This document shows positions 29,596 to 39,167 of a DNA stretch of 64,000 nt, in pieces. Each line of letters starts with the position of its first letter. Positions within the stretch are counted from its first letter, which is position 1. This DNA comes from Streptomyces umbrinus (lineage in GTDB: Bacteria; Actinomycetota; Actinomycetes; Streptomycetales; Streptomycetaceae). The notes below the pieces were generated by a model. It was given only the letters and a program-made list of their open reading frames with translations, was not told where the DNA came from and ran no database searches. The stretch covers positions 9,362,001-9,426,000 of the forward strand of contig NZ_JAUSZI010000002.1 in NCBI RefSeq assembly GCF_030817415.1, in the 5' to 3' direction. A program made the position numbers and the translations under genes.

Positions 29596-30183
29596 TCAGA
29601 CGCTACTGGGAGGCAGGGGCAGCGGCAGCCCGGGTAGGCCATCCAGGCTGGTCTCCACGTGGTCCTTCTTCTCGAAGTACGCGTTCAGCGAGACGTCGTC
29701 CTCCCGCGCGAAGCGCTTGGCGTGCAGGTCGCGGTCCTCGTCGTACGACATGTTGGGCACCGCGTAGCCGCAGGTGTCCCGGACGAGTTCGGCCGTCACC
29801 ACGATGATCGCGCGCAGGCCGTGCGGCGTCGGGTCGATGCCCGGGAAGTGCGTGAGGAGTTCCTTGAAGCGCGGGTCGTCGCGGAAGACCGGCTCGCCCC
29901 GGCCGTGTACGCGGACGATGTTCGGCGGTCCCTGGAAGGCGCACCACATCAGGGTGATCCGGCCGTTCTCCCGGAGGTGGGCGATCGTCTCGGCGTTGCT
30001 GCCCGCGAAGTCCAGGTAGGCGACGGTGAGTTCGTCGAGGACCGCGAACGAACCGGTGAGGCCCTTGGGCGAGAGGTTGACCGTGCCGTCGCCCGACAGG
30101 GGCGCGGTCGCGGTGAAGAAGAGGGGCTGCGCCTCGATGAACGTACGCAGGCGGCCGTCTATGCGCTCATAAGTCTTTCCCAT
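29596..30183 (-). CDS. Pyridoxamine 5'-phosphate oxidase-fold protein
   Basis: A 195-residue cytoplasmic flavin- or F420-binding split-barrel protein. Typical elements are PLFFTATAPLSGDGTVNLSP, LTVAYLDFAGSNAETIAHL, RITLMWCAFQGPPNIVRVHG, and a C-terminal extension with GYAVPNMSYDEDRD. Relatives oxidise or reduce small molecules; residues specific for pyridoxal synthesis are not evident, so PdxH activity is unlikely. The next gene on the strand, the L,D-transpeptidase, begins two bases after its stop, so the two may be cotranscribed. Confidence 0.87.
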   Translation of the reverse strand: MGKTYERIDGRLRTFIEAQPLFFTATAPLSGDGTVNLSPKGLTGSFAVLDELTVAYLDFAGSNAETIAHLRENGRITLMWCAFQGPPNIVRVHGRGEPVFRDDPRFKELLTHFPGIDPTPHGLRAIIVVTAELVRDTCGYAVPNMSYDEDRDLHAKRFAREDDVSLNAYFEKKDHVETSLDGLPGLPLPLPPSSV

Positions 30184-30267
30184 GTCTAACGATTATGGGC
30201 GCAACTCGTTCGTCTGTCTAAGGAATTGCGCCCATCCGCGTGCGGGGGGTGTGGGGGAGGGGTGCCT

Positions 30268-30329
30268 GGTCTCCGGGTGGTGCCCGGAGATCCCCGGGGC
30301 CCGCGGGCCTTGTGGCCTACGGGCCCCGG
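30268..30329 (-). terminator. Double hairpin downstream of the duplicated-domain secreted protein gene
   Basis: TCTCCGGG (30270-30277) pairs with CCCGGAGA (30283-30290), and CCGGGGCCC (30294-30302) pairs with GGGCCCCGG (30321-30329). Both lie downstream of the minus-strand stop at 30385 and upstream of the PPOX gene. Confidence 0.65.
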
Positions 30330-30384
30330 AGTCGCCCCGGCCGGCGTGCGGGGCGCCCGTGGGGGGACGTCGGTGATTCGGTGA

Positions 30385-31248
30385 CTACTTGTTGAGCGTG
30401 CAGGCGGCGAGGGAGTCGAGGCCCTGGGGCTTGGCGGCGGTGCGGCCGATGGCGGTGGCGATGCGGTTGATGGTCGCTACGCGCTTGTCCTTGAGCGGGC
30501 CGACGATGGCGTTCTGCGCGAAGTTCGCGCCGCCCTGGCCGACGGTGTCGACGAGGCGCTTGTTGGCCTCGGCGATCTGGGTGTCGAGCAGAGCCAGGTT
30601 GCGGTCGACCTCGGCCTTGGCGGAGGCGGGGATCGCGGGGAGGCTCGGCGCGACGGCGGGGCAGCTCACGGTGCCGGCCGCGTTCGTGTTGCCGGTGTTC
30701 CCCGTATTCCCGGTGTTGCCCGTGTTTCCGGTGTTGCCGCCCGCCTGCTGGGTCGGGGACGGGCTCGGCGACGCCGCGGCACCGCCTCCTGCCGCCCCGC
30801 CCGCGTTCAGCGTGCAGGCGGCGAGGGAGTCGAGGCCCTGGGGCTTGGCGGCGGTGCGGCCGATGGCGGTGGCGATGCGGTTGATGGTCGCTACGCGCTT
30901 GTCCTTGAGCGGGCCGACGATGGCGTTCTGCGCGAAGTTCGCGCCGCCCTGGCCGACGGTGTCGACGAGGCGCTTGTTGGCCTCGGCGATCTGGGTGTCG
31001 AGCAGAGCCAGGTTGCGGTCGACCTCGGCCTTGGCGGAGGCGGGGATCGCGGGCAGGCTCGGCGCGACCGCGGGGCAGCTCACCGTGCCGGGGGACGCCT
31101 TTGTTCTGGCGGCCTGACTGTTGGTGCTCTTGGACGTTTCCCCGGCCAAGGCCGATCCGGCGATGACCGCTCCGGACAACGCCACCGCGGCCGCGCCACC
31201 GATGATCGCCACGCGGCGCTTGTTGTACTTCGGGAGAGCCCTGGACAT
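30385..31248 (-). CDS. Secreted protein with two near-identical domains
   Basis: A 287-residue protein of unknown function. A signal peptide (RRVAIIGGAAAVALSGAV, cleavage after SALA) is followed by two copies of one domain of about 95 residues, each running from VSCPAVAPSLPAIPASAKAE to LDSLAACTLN. Each copy has one Cys near each end, likely forming a disulfide, and a helical middle (ALLDTQIAEANKRLVDTV). The linker is Gly/Ala/Pro-rich with about six GNT repeats. The underlying DNA copies differ at only three positions over 283 bp. No enzyme motif is present; a cell-surface or structural role is a guess. It is divergent from argG. Confidence 0.8.
   Translation of the reverse strand: MSRALPKYNKRRVAIIGGAAAVALSGAVIAGSALAGETSKSTNSQAARTKASPGTVSCPAVAPSLPAIPASAKAEVDRNLALLDTQIAEANKRLVDTVGQGGANFAQNAIVGPLKDKRVATINRIATAIGRTAAKPQGLDSLAACTLNAGGAAGGGAAASPSPSPTQQAGGNTGNTGNTGNTGNTGNTNAAGTVSCPAVAPSLPAIPASAKAEVDRNLALLDTQIAEANKRLVDTVGQGGANFAQNAIVGPLKDKRVATINRIATAIGRTAAKPQGLDSLAACTLNK
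30395..30677. repeat. Intragenic 283-bp duplication, C-terminal copy
   Basis: Matches 30809-31091 (offset 414 bp) with only three substitutions that I can see, all within the last 40 bp. It encodes the second domain of the secreted protein. Confidence 0.9.
30809..31091. repeat. Intragenic 283-bp duplication, N-terminal copy
   Basis: Partner of 30395-30677. The near-identity, including third codon positions, points to recent duplication or ongoing gene conversion. Confidence 0.9.
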
Positions 31249-31312
31249 GCGAGTGCCTCACTTGGGTCAGGAGTGGGTTTACAAACGCGGCGCCGGCGTT
31301 CGGGGTGGAGTA

Positions 31313-31330
31313 CGGGAAAGCGGTTTCCCG
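31313..31330. promoter_or_regulatory. Palindrome in the argG / secreted-protein divergent gap
   Basis: CGGGAAA and TTTCCCG flank GCGG, a perfect 7-bp inverted repeat. It lies 65 bp upstream of the secreted-protein start and may be an operator for that gene. Confidence 0.35.
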
Positions 31331-31371
31331 CGTTCAAACGACTCCGAAATTACTTCCTGGCGCACCCCGGA

Positions 31372-31424
31372 TTGACGAATCATGCAGAGGACTGCATACT
31401 CATGCATGTCAGTGAATGCATTGT
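31372..31424 (+). promoter_or_regulatory. argG promoter with ARG-box half-sites
   Basis: TTGACG (31372-31377) and CATACT (31395-31400) stand 17 bp apart. Between and beyond them lie repeated ATGCA/TGCAT half-sites (ATGCAG-AGGAC-TGCAT, then ATGCATGTCAGTGAATGCAT), the pattern expected for a pair of ARG boxes covering the promoter. ArgR repression is inferred. Confidence 0.72.
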
Positions 31425-31436
31425 GAGGAGAAGCCC

Positions 31437-32630
31437 GTGACCGAGCGCGTCGTACTCGCCTACTCAGGCGGTCTGGACACCTCCGTCGCCATCGGCTGGA
31501 TCGCCGAGGAGACGGGCGCCGAGGTCATCGCCGTTGCGGTCGACGTCGGCCAGGGCGGCGAGGACCTGGACGTCATCCGCAAGCGCGCCCTCGCGTGCGG
31601 CGCCGTCGAGGCCGAGGTCGCGGACGCGAAGGACGAGTTCGCCGAGGAGTACTGCCTCCCGGCGATCAAGGCCAACGCCCTCTACATGGACCGCTACCCG
31701 CTGGTCTCCGCCCTCTCCCGGCCCACGATCGTCAAGCACCTCGTCGCGGCCGCCCACAAGCACGGCGCGGGCATCGTCGCCCACGGCTGCACCGGCAAGG
31801 GCAACGACCAGGTGCGGTTCGAGGCCGGTATCCAGGCCCTCGGCCCTGACCTCAAGTGCATCGCCCCGGTCCGTGACTACGCGATGACCAGGGGCAAGGC
31901 GATCGCCTTCTGCGAGGAGAAGGGCCTGCCGATCGCCACCACCAAGAAGTCCCCGTACTCCATCGACCAGAACGTCTTCGGACGCGCCGTCGAGACGGGC
32001 TTCCTGGAGGACATCTGGAACGCCCCGATCGAGGATGTCTACGAGTACACGCAGAACCCGGCGCTGCCGCGCGAGCCCGACGAGGTGGTCGTCACCTTCA
32101 AGGCGGGCGTCCCGGTCGCCATCGACGGCAGGCCCGTCAGCGTCCTCCAGGCCATCCAGCAGCTCAACGACCGCGCGGGCGCCCAGGGCATCGGCCGGAT
32201 CGACATGGTCGAGGACCGGCTCGTGGGCATCAAGTCCCGCGAGGTGTACGAGGCTCCTGGCGCGATCGCGCTGATCACGGCCCACCAGGAGCTGGAGAAC
32301 GTCACCGTCGAGCGTGAACTCGCCCGCTACAAGCGGCAGGTCGAGCAGCGGTGGGGCGAGCTGGTCTACGACGGCCTGTGGTTCTCCCCGCTCAAGCGGG
32401 CCCTGGACGGCTTCATCAACGAGGCCAACCAGCATGTGTCCGGGGATATCCGGATGACCCTGCACGGGGGCCGTGCCGTCGTCACCGGCCGGAAGTCCGA
32501 GGAGTCGCTGTACGACTTCAACCTCGCGACCTATGACTCGGGCGATACGTTCGACCAGTCGAAGGCGCAGGGGTTCATCGACATCTTCGCGCTGTCTTCG
32601 AAGATCGCGGCGAAGAGGGATTTGGCGTAG
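31437..32630 (+). CDS. argG: Argininosuccinate synthase
   Basis: ArgG joins citrulline and aspartate with ATP. The 397-residue protein begins [21 protein letters not shown], containing the N-type ATP pyrophosphatase P-loop [20 protein letters not shown] and [12 protein letters not shown] are further family signatures. The GTG at 31437 follows GAGGAG by six bases; an in-frame ATG at 31416 would lie in the ARG-box region. It stands next to argH rather than in argCJBDR. A long-form dispersed repeat separates it from argH. Confidence 0.97.
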   Translation: MTERVVLAYSGGLDTSVAIGWIAEETGAEVIAVAVDVGQGGEDLDVIRKRALACGAVEAEVADAKDEFAEEYCLPAIKANALYMDRYPLVSALSRPTIVKHLVAAAHKHGAGIVAHGCTGKGNDQVRFEAGIQALGPDLKCIAPVRDYAMTRGKAIAFCEEKGLPIATTKKSPYSIDQNVFGRAVETGFLEDIWNAPIEDVYEYTQNPALPREPDEVVVTFKAGVPVAIDGRPVSVLQAIQQLNDRAGAQGIGRIDMVEDRLVGIKSREVYEAPGAIALITAHQELENVTVERELARYKRQVEQRWGELVYDGLWFSPLKRALDGFINEANQHVSGDIRMTLHGGRAVVTGRKSEESLYDFNLATYDSGDTFDQSKAQGFIDIFALSSKIAAKRDLA

Positions 32631-32654
32631 GGGGAGCTGCGGGTGGTGCGTAGT

Positions 32655-32730
32655 CTGCGGGTTGTCGTGGGCTGATCGCGCCCACGCGGCGGAGCCGCAT
32701 ATCGACACAGCCCCGCGCCCCTGACGGGGC
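32655..32730 (-). repeat. Stop-associated dispersed repeat, copy e (long form)
   Basis: Minus-strand long form at 32655-32721, carrying the extra inner hairpin GCGGCTCCGCCGCGTGGGC relative to the short form. Its end forms GCCCC-TGAC-GGGGC (32717-32730). It starts 25 bp after the argG stop. Confidence 0.72.
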
Positions 32731-32753
32731 ACGTCCGTACTTGACAGTCTTGA

Positions 32754-34199
<1,446 letters not shown>

Positions 34200-34206
34200 G
34201 ACCAGT

Positions 34207-34280
34207 GCCCCGTCAGGGGCGCGGGGCTGTGACTTTTGCGGCTCCGCTGCGGGGCGCGACAAGCCACGACACACCCGCAC
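34207..34280 (+). repeat. Stop-associated dispersed repeat, copy f (long form)
   Basis: Plus-strand long form at 34216-34280 with GCCCC-GTCA-GGGGC at its front (34207-34220) and the inner GCGGCTCCGCTGCGG hairpin. It begins 17 bp after the argH stop. Confidence 0.72.
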
Positions 34281-34387
34281 CCGCCAAAGCGCCACACGAA
34301 CCGAGCTCTCAGGCGCCCTTCGCCAAAGGTCATCGCGGGTTACGTTGGTCGGACAGCCGTACTGGAGCCGACCAAACGGAGCCCGCG

Positions 34388-35359
34388 ATGCCCTTCGCCC
34401 GACTGGCCACAGCGACGACCCCCACCTGCCACATCGGACTGGGCCTCGCCGCAGTCGGCCGCCCCGGCTACATCAACCTCGGCCGGGACACCGACCTCGG
34501 AGAGAACCGGAGCGTCGAGACGCTCCGCACCCGCACACACGAACTCCTCGACGCCGCCTACGCCCAGGGCGTGCGCTACTTCGACGCCGCCCGCTCGTAT
34601 GGCCGTTCGGAGGAGTTCCTCGCCGGCTGGCTGAACACGCGGTCCGACATCGGGGACGTCGTCGTCGGCAGCAAGTGGGGCTACACCTATACGGCCGACT
34701 GGCGCACCGACGCCGAGGCGCACGAGATCAAGGACCACAGCCTCGCCACGTACGAGAGGCAGCGCGCCGAGAGTGCCGAACTGCTCGGCGACCGGCTCGA
34801 CCTCTACCAGATCCACTCGGTGACCCCGGACAGCCCGGCCCTCACCGACAAGGAACTGCACGCCAGGCTGGCCGAGGCGGCGGCGCAGGGCCTGACCGTC
34901 GGCTTCTCCACCAGCGGTCCGGCCCAGGCCGACGCGATCCGTACCGCGCTCGCCGTGACGGTCGACGGCGAGCCGTTGTTCCGTACCGTCCAGTCCACCT
35001 ACAACGTCCTGGAGACCTCCGCGGGCCCCGCGCTCGCCGAGGCGCACGACGCCGGGCTCACCGTGATCGTCAAGGAGGGCATGGCCAACGGCCGGCTCGC
35101 CGACCCGCACGCACCGGACGCCGTACGCGCCATCGCCGAAGAGGCCGGCCTCGGCTCGGACGCGGTCGCCCTGGCGCTCGTCCTGCGGCAGCCCTGGGCG
35201 GGCGTCGTCCTCTCCGGCGCGGCCACGGCCGTCCAGCTCTCCTCGAACCTGCACGCCGCCGTGGTCGACCTCGACGACGAGCAGCAGTCCCGGCTCGACG
35301 CGCTGGCCGAGGAGCCGGTGGCGTACTGGGAGCGGCGCGGCCAGCTGCCCTGGCACTGA
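34388..35359 (+). CDS. Aldo/keto reductase
   Basis: A 323-residue NADPH-dependent oxidoreductase of the AKR superfamily (TIM barrel). Catalytic residues can be placed as Asp in VRYFDAARSYG with the Tyr two turns later, Lys in VVVGSKWGY, and His in LYQIHSVTP. NADPH contacts lie near the C terminus (LSGAATAVQLSSNL). The ATG at 34388 is used because the upstream frame is repeat-derived sequence. The substrate is unknown. It precedes a TetR-MFS pair in the same direction, with an operator-like palindrome in the gap. Confidence 0.9.
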   Translation: MPFARLATATTPTCHIGLGLAAVGRPGYINLGRDTDLGENRSVETLRTRTHELLDAAYAQGVRYFDAARSYGRSEEFLAGWLNTRSDIGDVVVGSKWGYTYTADWRTDAEAHEIKDHSLATYERQRAESAELLGDRLDLYQIHSVTPDSPALTDKELHARLAEAAAQGLTVGFSTSGPAQADAIRTALAVTVDGEPLFRTVQSTYNVLETSAGPALAEAHDAGLTVIVKEGMANGRLADPHAPDAVRAIAEEAGLGSDAVALALVLRQPWAGVVLSGAATAVQLSSNLHAAVVDLDDEQQSRLDALAEEPVAYWERRGQLPWH

Positions 35360-35416
35360 GCCGTCACAGGCAGACCCACGGTGGACCCCTTGGTGGTGAG
35401 CGTCGCACGCTTCGGG

Positions 35417-35434
35417 TGAGACATTGATGTCTCA
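35417..35434. promoter_or_regulatory. Probable TetR operator
   Basis: TGAGACATTGATGTCTCA is an 8+8 bp perfect inverted repeat around TG, 20 bp before the tetR start. Position and symmetry fit autoregulation by the adjacent TetR protein. Confidence 0.65.
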
Positions 35435-35453
35435 TATGGTTTATGGTTGCCTC

Positions 35454-36005
35454 ATGGCCATCGACCGTGACCACGTGCTGCGCAGCGCAGCCGCCCTGCT
35501 CACCCGGAAATCCACCGCCACCATGGACGAGGTCGCCAAGGCGGCCGGGATCAGCCGGGCCACGCTGCACCGCCAGTTCGCGGGGCGCGACGCCCTCGTG
35601 CGCGCGCTGGAGGATCTCGGCATCCGCGAGTGCGAGGCGGCGCTGGACGCGGCACGGCTCGACCAGGACACCGCCCGGGAGGCCGTACGCCGCCTGGTGG
35701 CGGAGATCGAGAGCGCCGCCGGGCTGCTCGCCTTCCTCTACTCCGAGAACCAGTTGTTCGAGGGCGAGGAGCGGCACGAGGGCTGGGCCCGGCTCGACGC
35801 GCGGATCGCCGCGGTGTTCCGACGCGGCCAGGAGAGCGGCGAGTTCCGCATCGACCTTACCCCGGCCTGGCTCACCGAAGCCCTCTACGGACTCATCGCC
35901 TCCGGGGCGTGGGCCGTGGCCGAGGGCCGGGTGGCCGCCAACGACTTCCACCACATGATCGTCGAGCTGCTGCTCGGCGGCGCGCTACGGAGAGAGGAAT
36001 CATGA
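35454..36005 (+). CDS. TetR-family transcriptional regulator
   Basis: A 183-residue repressor with an N-terminal helix-turn-helix (residues about 10-50: TMDEVAKAAGISRATLHRQF, then GRDALVRAL) and a helical ligand-binding C-terminal domain. The ATG at 35454 (MAIDRDHVLRSAAALL) was preferred over ATGs at 35424 and 35427, which fall inside the operator palindrome. Its stop overlaps the start of the MFS gene by four bases (ATGA), so it almost certainly controls that exporter. The inducer is unknown. Confidence 0.92.
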   Translation: MAIDRDHVLRSAAALLTRKSTATMDEVAKAAGISRATLHRQFAGRDALVRALEDLGIRECEAALDAARLDQDTAREAVRRLVAEIESAAGLLAFLYSENQLFEGEERHEGWARLDARIAAVFRRGQESGEFRIDLTPAWLTEALYGLIASGAWAVAEGRVAANDFHHMIVELLLGGALRREES

Positions 36006-37540
36006 CCAGCACGGTGCGGCCGGCGTTCGCGGCGGAGACGGAGAAGCGCCCGGGCCGCTGGCTCGCGCTCGCCGTCCTCGTCCTCGCCGTGCTGCTGGTG
36101 GCCGTCGACGCGACCGTCCTCGGTCTCGCGACCCCCTACATCAGCGAGGACCTCAAGCCCTCCGGTACGCAGCTGCTGTGGATCGGAGACGTCTACTCGT
36201 TCGTCATCGCGGGCCTGCTCGTCTCGATGGGCAGCCTCGGTGACCGCATCGGGCGCAAGAAGCTGCTGCTCATCGGCTCGGTCGCGTTCGGTCTCATCTC
36301 CGTGCTCAACGCCTATGCGAGCACTCCCGAGTTGATGATCGTGGCGCGGGCACTGCTCGGCGTCGCGGGCGCGACCCTGATGCCCGCCACCCTCGCGCTC
36401 ATCCGCAACCTCTTCCACGACCCGCGCGAACGCAGCCTCGCCATCGGCATCTGGGGCGCCACCGCCTCGGCCGGCACGGCGGTCGGCCCGGTCGTCGGCG
36501 GATTCCTCCTCGAACACTTCTGGTGGGGCTCCGTCTTCCTGATCAACCTCCCCGTGATGGCGGTCCTCGTCCTCGTCGGCGTGAAGCTGCTCCCCGAGTC
36601 CCGCAACCCCGAGCCCGGCCCCTGGGACCTGATGAGCGTCGTGCTGTCGCTCGTCGGCATGGTCGGCATCGTGTACGGGATCAAGGAGGCCGCCTCGCAC
36701 GGCCCGAACGCCACGGCGGGCGCCGCGGCCCTGCTCGGCGCGGTCGCGCTCTACGGCTTCGTACGCCGTCAACTCACCCTCCCCGTCCCCCTGTTGGACA
36801 TGCGGCTGTTCCGCAACCGCGGCTTCTCCGGGGCCGTGCTCGCCGACCTGCTGACCATCCTCGGCCTGTCCGGACTGGTCTTCTTCCTCTCGCAGTACCT
36901 CCAACTCGTGCAGGGCCGGGGCCCGTTGGAGGCGGGCCTTGCCGAACTGCCCGCCGCCCTGGGCGCGGTGGCGGCCGGCCTGGTCGCGGGTACGGTCGCA
37001 CGCCGGTACTCGGTGCGTGCCGTCACCGCCGGCGGTCTCGCCGCGATCGGACTCGCCCTGGGTGCACTGACCCTGCTCGACGAGTCGACCGGGTATCCGC
37101 TCCTCGGCGGGGCCCTGCTGGTCGTCGGCGTGGGCGCGGGCTTCGCCTTCACCGTGACCGCCGACGTCATCCTCTCCAGCGTGCCCAAGGAACAGGCGGG
37201 CGCCGCGTCCGCGGTCTCCGAGACGGCGTACGAACTCGGCGCGGCCCTGGGCATCGCCCTGCTCGGCTCCATCGTCACCGGCGTCTACGCCGGGTTCACA
37301 GCCCCACCGGGCACACCCCCCGAGGTGGCCGCCGCGGCCCACGAGTCCCTCGGCGGCGCCGTCGACGCGTCGACGGCCCTGCCCAACGCCGAGCCCCTGC
37401 TCACCGCCGCCCGCACAGCCTTCGTCGACGGCATCGCCCTGGCGGCGGGCCTGGGCGCGGCGGTCCTGCTGGCGGCGTCGGTGGCGGCATGGGTGCTGCT
37501 GCGGGGCCAGAAGCTGGGGGATGGGGCGCAACACCCGTAG
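36002..37540 (+). CDS. MFS multidrug exporter (DHA2/EmrB-QacA type, 14 helices)
   Basis: A 512-residue membrane transporter. The first helix carries VDATVLGLATPYI (the D-x-T-I/V-V-N-V-A-like motif D1 of the DHA2 group), the loop motif A is MGSLGDRIGRKKLLLIG, and motif C appears as GIWGATASAGTAVGPVVGG. These indicate a proton-driven drug or metabolite exporter. It is translationally coupled to the upstream TetR gene, a standard resistance arrangement. Last-helix sequence AAGLGAAVLLAASVAAWVLL is intact. A nested dispersed repeat follows. Confidence 0.92.
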   Translation: MTSTVRPAFAAETEKRPGRWLALAVLVLAVLLVAVDATVLGLATPYISEDLKPSGTQLLWIGDVYSFVIAGLLVSMGSLGDRIGRKKLLLIGSVAFGLISVLNAYASTPELMIVARALLGVAGATLMPATLALIRNLFHDPRERSLAIGIWGATASAGTAVGPVVGGFLLEHFWWGSVFLINLPVMAVLVLVGVKLLPESRNPEPGPWDLMSVVLSLVGMVGIVYGIKEAASHGPNATAGAAALLGAVALYGFVRRQLTLPVPLLDMRLFRNRGFSGAVLADLLTILGLSGLVFFLSQYLQLVQGRGPLEAGLAELPAALGAVAAGLVAGTVARRYSVRAVTAGGLAAIGLALGALTLLDESTGYPLLGGALLVVGVGAGFAFTVTADVILSSVPKEQAGAASAVSETAYELGAALGIALLGSIVTGVYAGFTAPPGTPPEVAAAAHESLGGAVDASTALPNAEPLLTAARTAFVDGIALAAGLGAAVLLAASVAAWVLLRGQKLGDGAQHP

Positions 37541-37586
37541 GCACCGCCGTTGTTCCTGTCCGGCTGCGGGCAACCGCGCCTCTTCA

Positions 37587-37689
37587 GGGGCGCGGGGCTG
37601 TATCGATTTGCGGCTCCTCCCCCACTCTCGGCTTCGCTCGAGCGGGGGGACCCCCATCGTGGGCGCGACAAGCCACAACGCGCCCGCAG
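37587..37689 (+). repeat. Stop-associated dispersed repeat, copy g, interrupted by a second element
   Basis: Plus-strand long form, starting GGGGCGCGGGGCTGTATCG and ending GGGCGCGACAAGCCACAACG with CGCCCGCAG. Its inner hairpin segment is replaced at about 37617-37657 by the small palindromic element otherwise seen three times in the HAD gene. Confidence 0.75.
37617..37657 (+). mobile_element. Small palindromic element (about 40 bp), nested copy
   Basis: CTCCCCCA, then CTCTCGGCTTCGCTCGAGC, then GGGGGGACCCCCAT. The arms CTCCCCC/GGGGGG and the inner CTCGGCTTCGCTCGAG are self-complementary. The host repeat resumes on both sides, which indicates insertion into an existing copy. No coding capacity; mobility would need help in trans and is inferred. 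Confidence 0.55.
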
Positions 37690-37815
37690 CCAACAAACAA
37701 CCCCCCGCCCCCAAACCCGCAGGCAGCGCCCCCCTTTAAGCCCGTTTTCGCCCTCACCTGATGGTCTTGGCTCCGTACCGGACGTCGTCCCACACGGCCG
37801 AAGGAGCCACCGACC

Positions 37816-38079
37816 ATGACCCGTCGTATCCGTAACCGAAAGATCCTCGTCGTAGCCGTGCTGGCCGCCGCAGGCCTGGCAGGCGGCGGCGTCGCCCTCG
37901 CCGCCGACAGCGACGAGGCCCCCCGCGAAAAGGTCCGCTTCGTCGTGGAGGAAGGCACGGCCGAAGAGGGCACGCACGACAGCGGAACCCGCACCTGGAC
38001 CCGCGAGGACTGCCCTGACAAGGACGGCACCAGCGGCACCCCCTCCGCGGATCCGAGCAACCCCGCGGCCGCGCTGTGA
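37816..38079 (+). CDS. Small secreted acidic protein
   Basis: An 87-residue protein with a signal peptide (RKILVVAVLAAAGLAGGGVALAA) and a short acidic, probably unstructured mature part (EKVRFVVEEGTAEEGTHD to the C terminus), with one Cys. AAGGAG precedes the ATG. It is the first gene of a row joined by 4-bp overlaps to a MoxR ATPase (GTGA at 38076-38079), so it is likely part of that system. No family was recognised. Confidence 0.75.
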   Translation: MTRRIRNRKILVVAVLAAAGLAGGGVALAADSDEAPREKVRFVVEEGTAEEGTHDSGTRTWTREDCPDKDGTSGTPSADPSNPAAAL

Positions 38080-39167
38080 CCACCGCCGATCCACGCGGCG
38101 ACAGCGCGAACCCACGTGGCGACACCACGGACGGGAAGCTCCTCGAAGAAGCGCTCTTCGAGGTAAAACGGGTGATCGTGGGCCAGGACCGCATGGTGGA
38201 GCGGATGTTCACCGCGGTCCTGGCCCGGGGCCACTGCCTGCTCCAGGGCGTCCCGGGCGTCGCCAAGACACTCGCCGCGAAGACCCTCGCGCAGGTGGCC
38301 GGCGGACGCTTCGCCCGCCTGCAGTTCACCCCCGACCTCGTCCCGTCCGACATCACCGGCACCCGGATCTACCGTCCGTCCCAGGAAGCGTTCAGCGTCG
38401 AACCCGGCCCGGTCGTCGCCAACTTCGTCCTCGCCGACGAGATCAACCGCGCCCCCGCCAAGGTGCAGTCCGCGCTCCTCGAAGTGATGGGCGAGCACCA
38501 GGTTTCCATCGGCGGCACCACCATCCCCGTCCCCCAGCCGTTCCTCGTGCTCGCCACCCAGAACCCCATCGAGTCCGAGGGCGTCTACCAGCTCCCCGAA
38601 GCCCAGCGCGACCGCTTCCTGCTCAAGGTCGACGTCGCCGTCCCCAGCGAGTCCGAGGAACTCGCGATCCTCTACCGCATGAGCGTCGACCCGCCCCGGG
38701 CGCGACCCGTCCTCACCCCCGAGCGGCTCATCGCGCTCCAGCGCACCGCCGACGAGGTGTTCGTGCACCACGCGGTCGCCGAGTACGCCGTACGACTGGT
38801 CGTCTCGACCCGTGAACTCGCGGGCCCCGGCAGCCGGTTGGCGCACGGCGCCGGCCCGCGCGCCACGCTGGGCCTGGTCGCCGCCGCCCGCGCGCTCGCC
38901 CTGCTGCGCGGCCGCGGTTACGTCCTCCCCGAGGACGTGCACGACCTGGCCCACGAGGTCGTCGCCCACCGGCTCGTGCTGTCCTTCGACGCGCTCGCCG
39001 ACGGCATCTCCGGCGCCGAGATCGTCGACGAGGTACTGGCCGCAGTGGAGCAACCGCGCATCACCCCGCGCCAGGCCGCCACGCGCCCCGAAGGGCGAAC
39101 CGAGGCGCGAACAGAAGGACGTGCAGAGGGCCGCACCGAGGGGGGAACGGAGGGCGAAGCGGCATGA
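38076..39167 (+). CDS. MoxR-family AAA+ ATPase
   Basis: A 363-residue AAA+ chaperone-like ATPase. Walker A is GVPGVAKT, Walker B is NFVLADEINRAPAK, sensor 1 is LVLATQNPIE, and the Arg-finger region is YQLPEAQRDRF. MoxR proteins act with VWA-domain proteins, as encoded just downstream, in maturation or stress tolerance. The GTG overlaps the preceding small-protein gene, and the stop overlaps the DUF58 gene (ATGA). The last 30 residues are a low-complexity run of EGR/TEGR repeats (RTEARTEGRAEGRTEGGTEG), probably slipped-repeat growth. Confidence 0.93.
   Translation: MTTADPRGDSANPRGDTTDGKLLEEALFEVKRVIVGQDRMVERMFTAVLARGHCLLQGVPGVAKTLAAKTLAQVAGGRFARLQFTPDLVPSDITGTRIYRPSQEAFSVEPGPVVANFVLADEINRAPAKVQSALLEVMGEHQVSIGGTTIPVPQPFLVLATQNPIESEGVYQLPEAQRDRFLLKVDVAVPSESEELAILYRMSVDPPRARPVLTPERLIALQRTADEVFVHHAVAEYAVRLVVSTRELAGPGSRLAHGAGPRATLGLVAAARALALLRGRGYVLPEDVHDLAHEVVAHRLVLSFDALADGISGAEIVDEVLAAVEQPRITPRQAATRPEGRTEARTEGRAEGRTEGGTEGEAA

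Noticed and set aside
30385..31091. Duplicated segment as an insertion sequence
   Set aside because: The copies are in frame, have no terminal inverted repeats or transposase, and encode a domain duplication.
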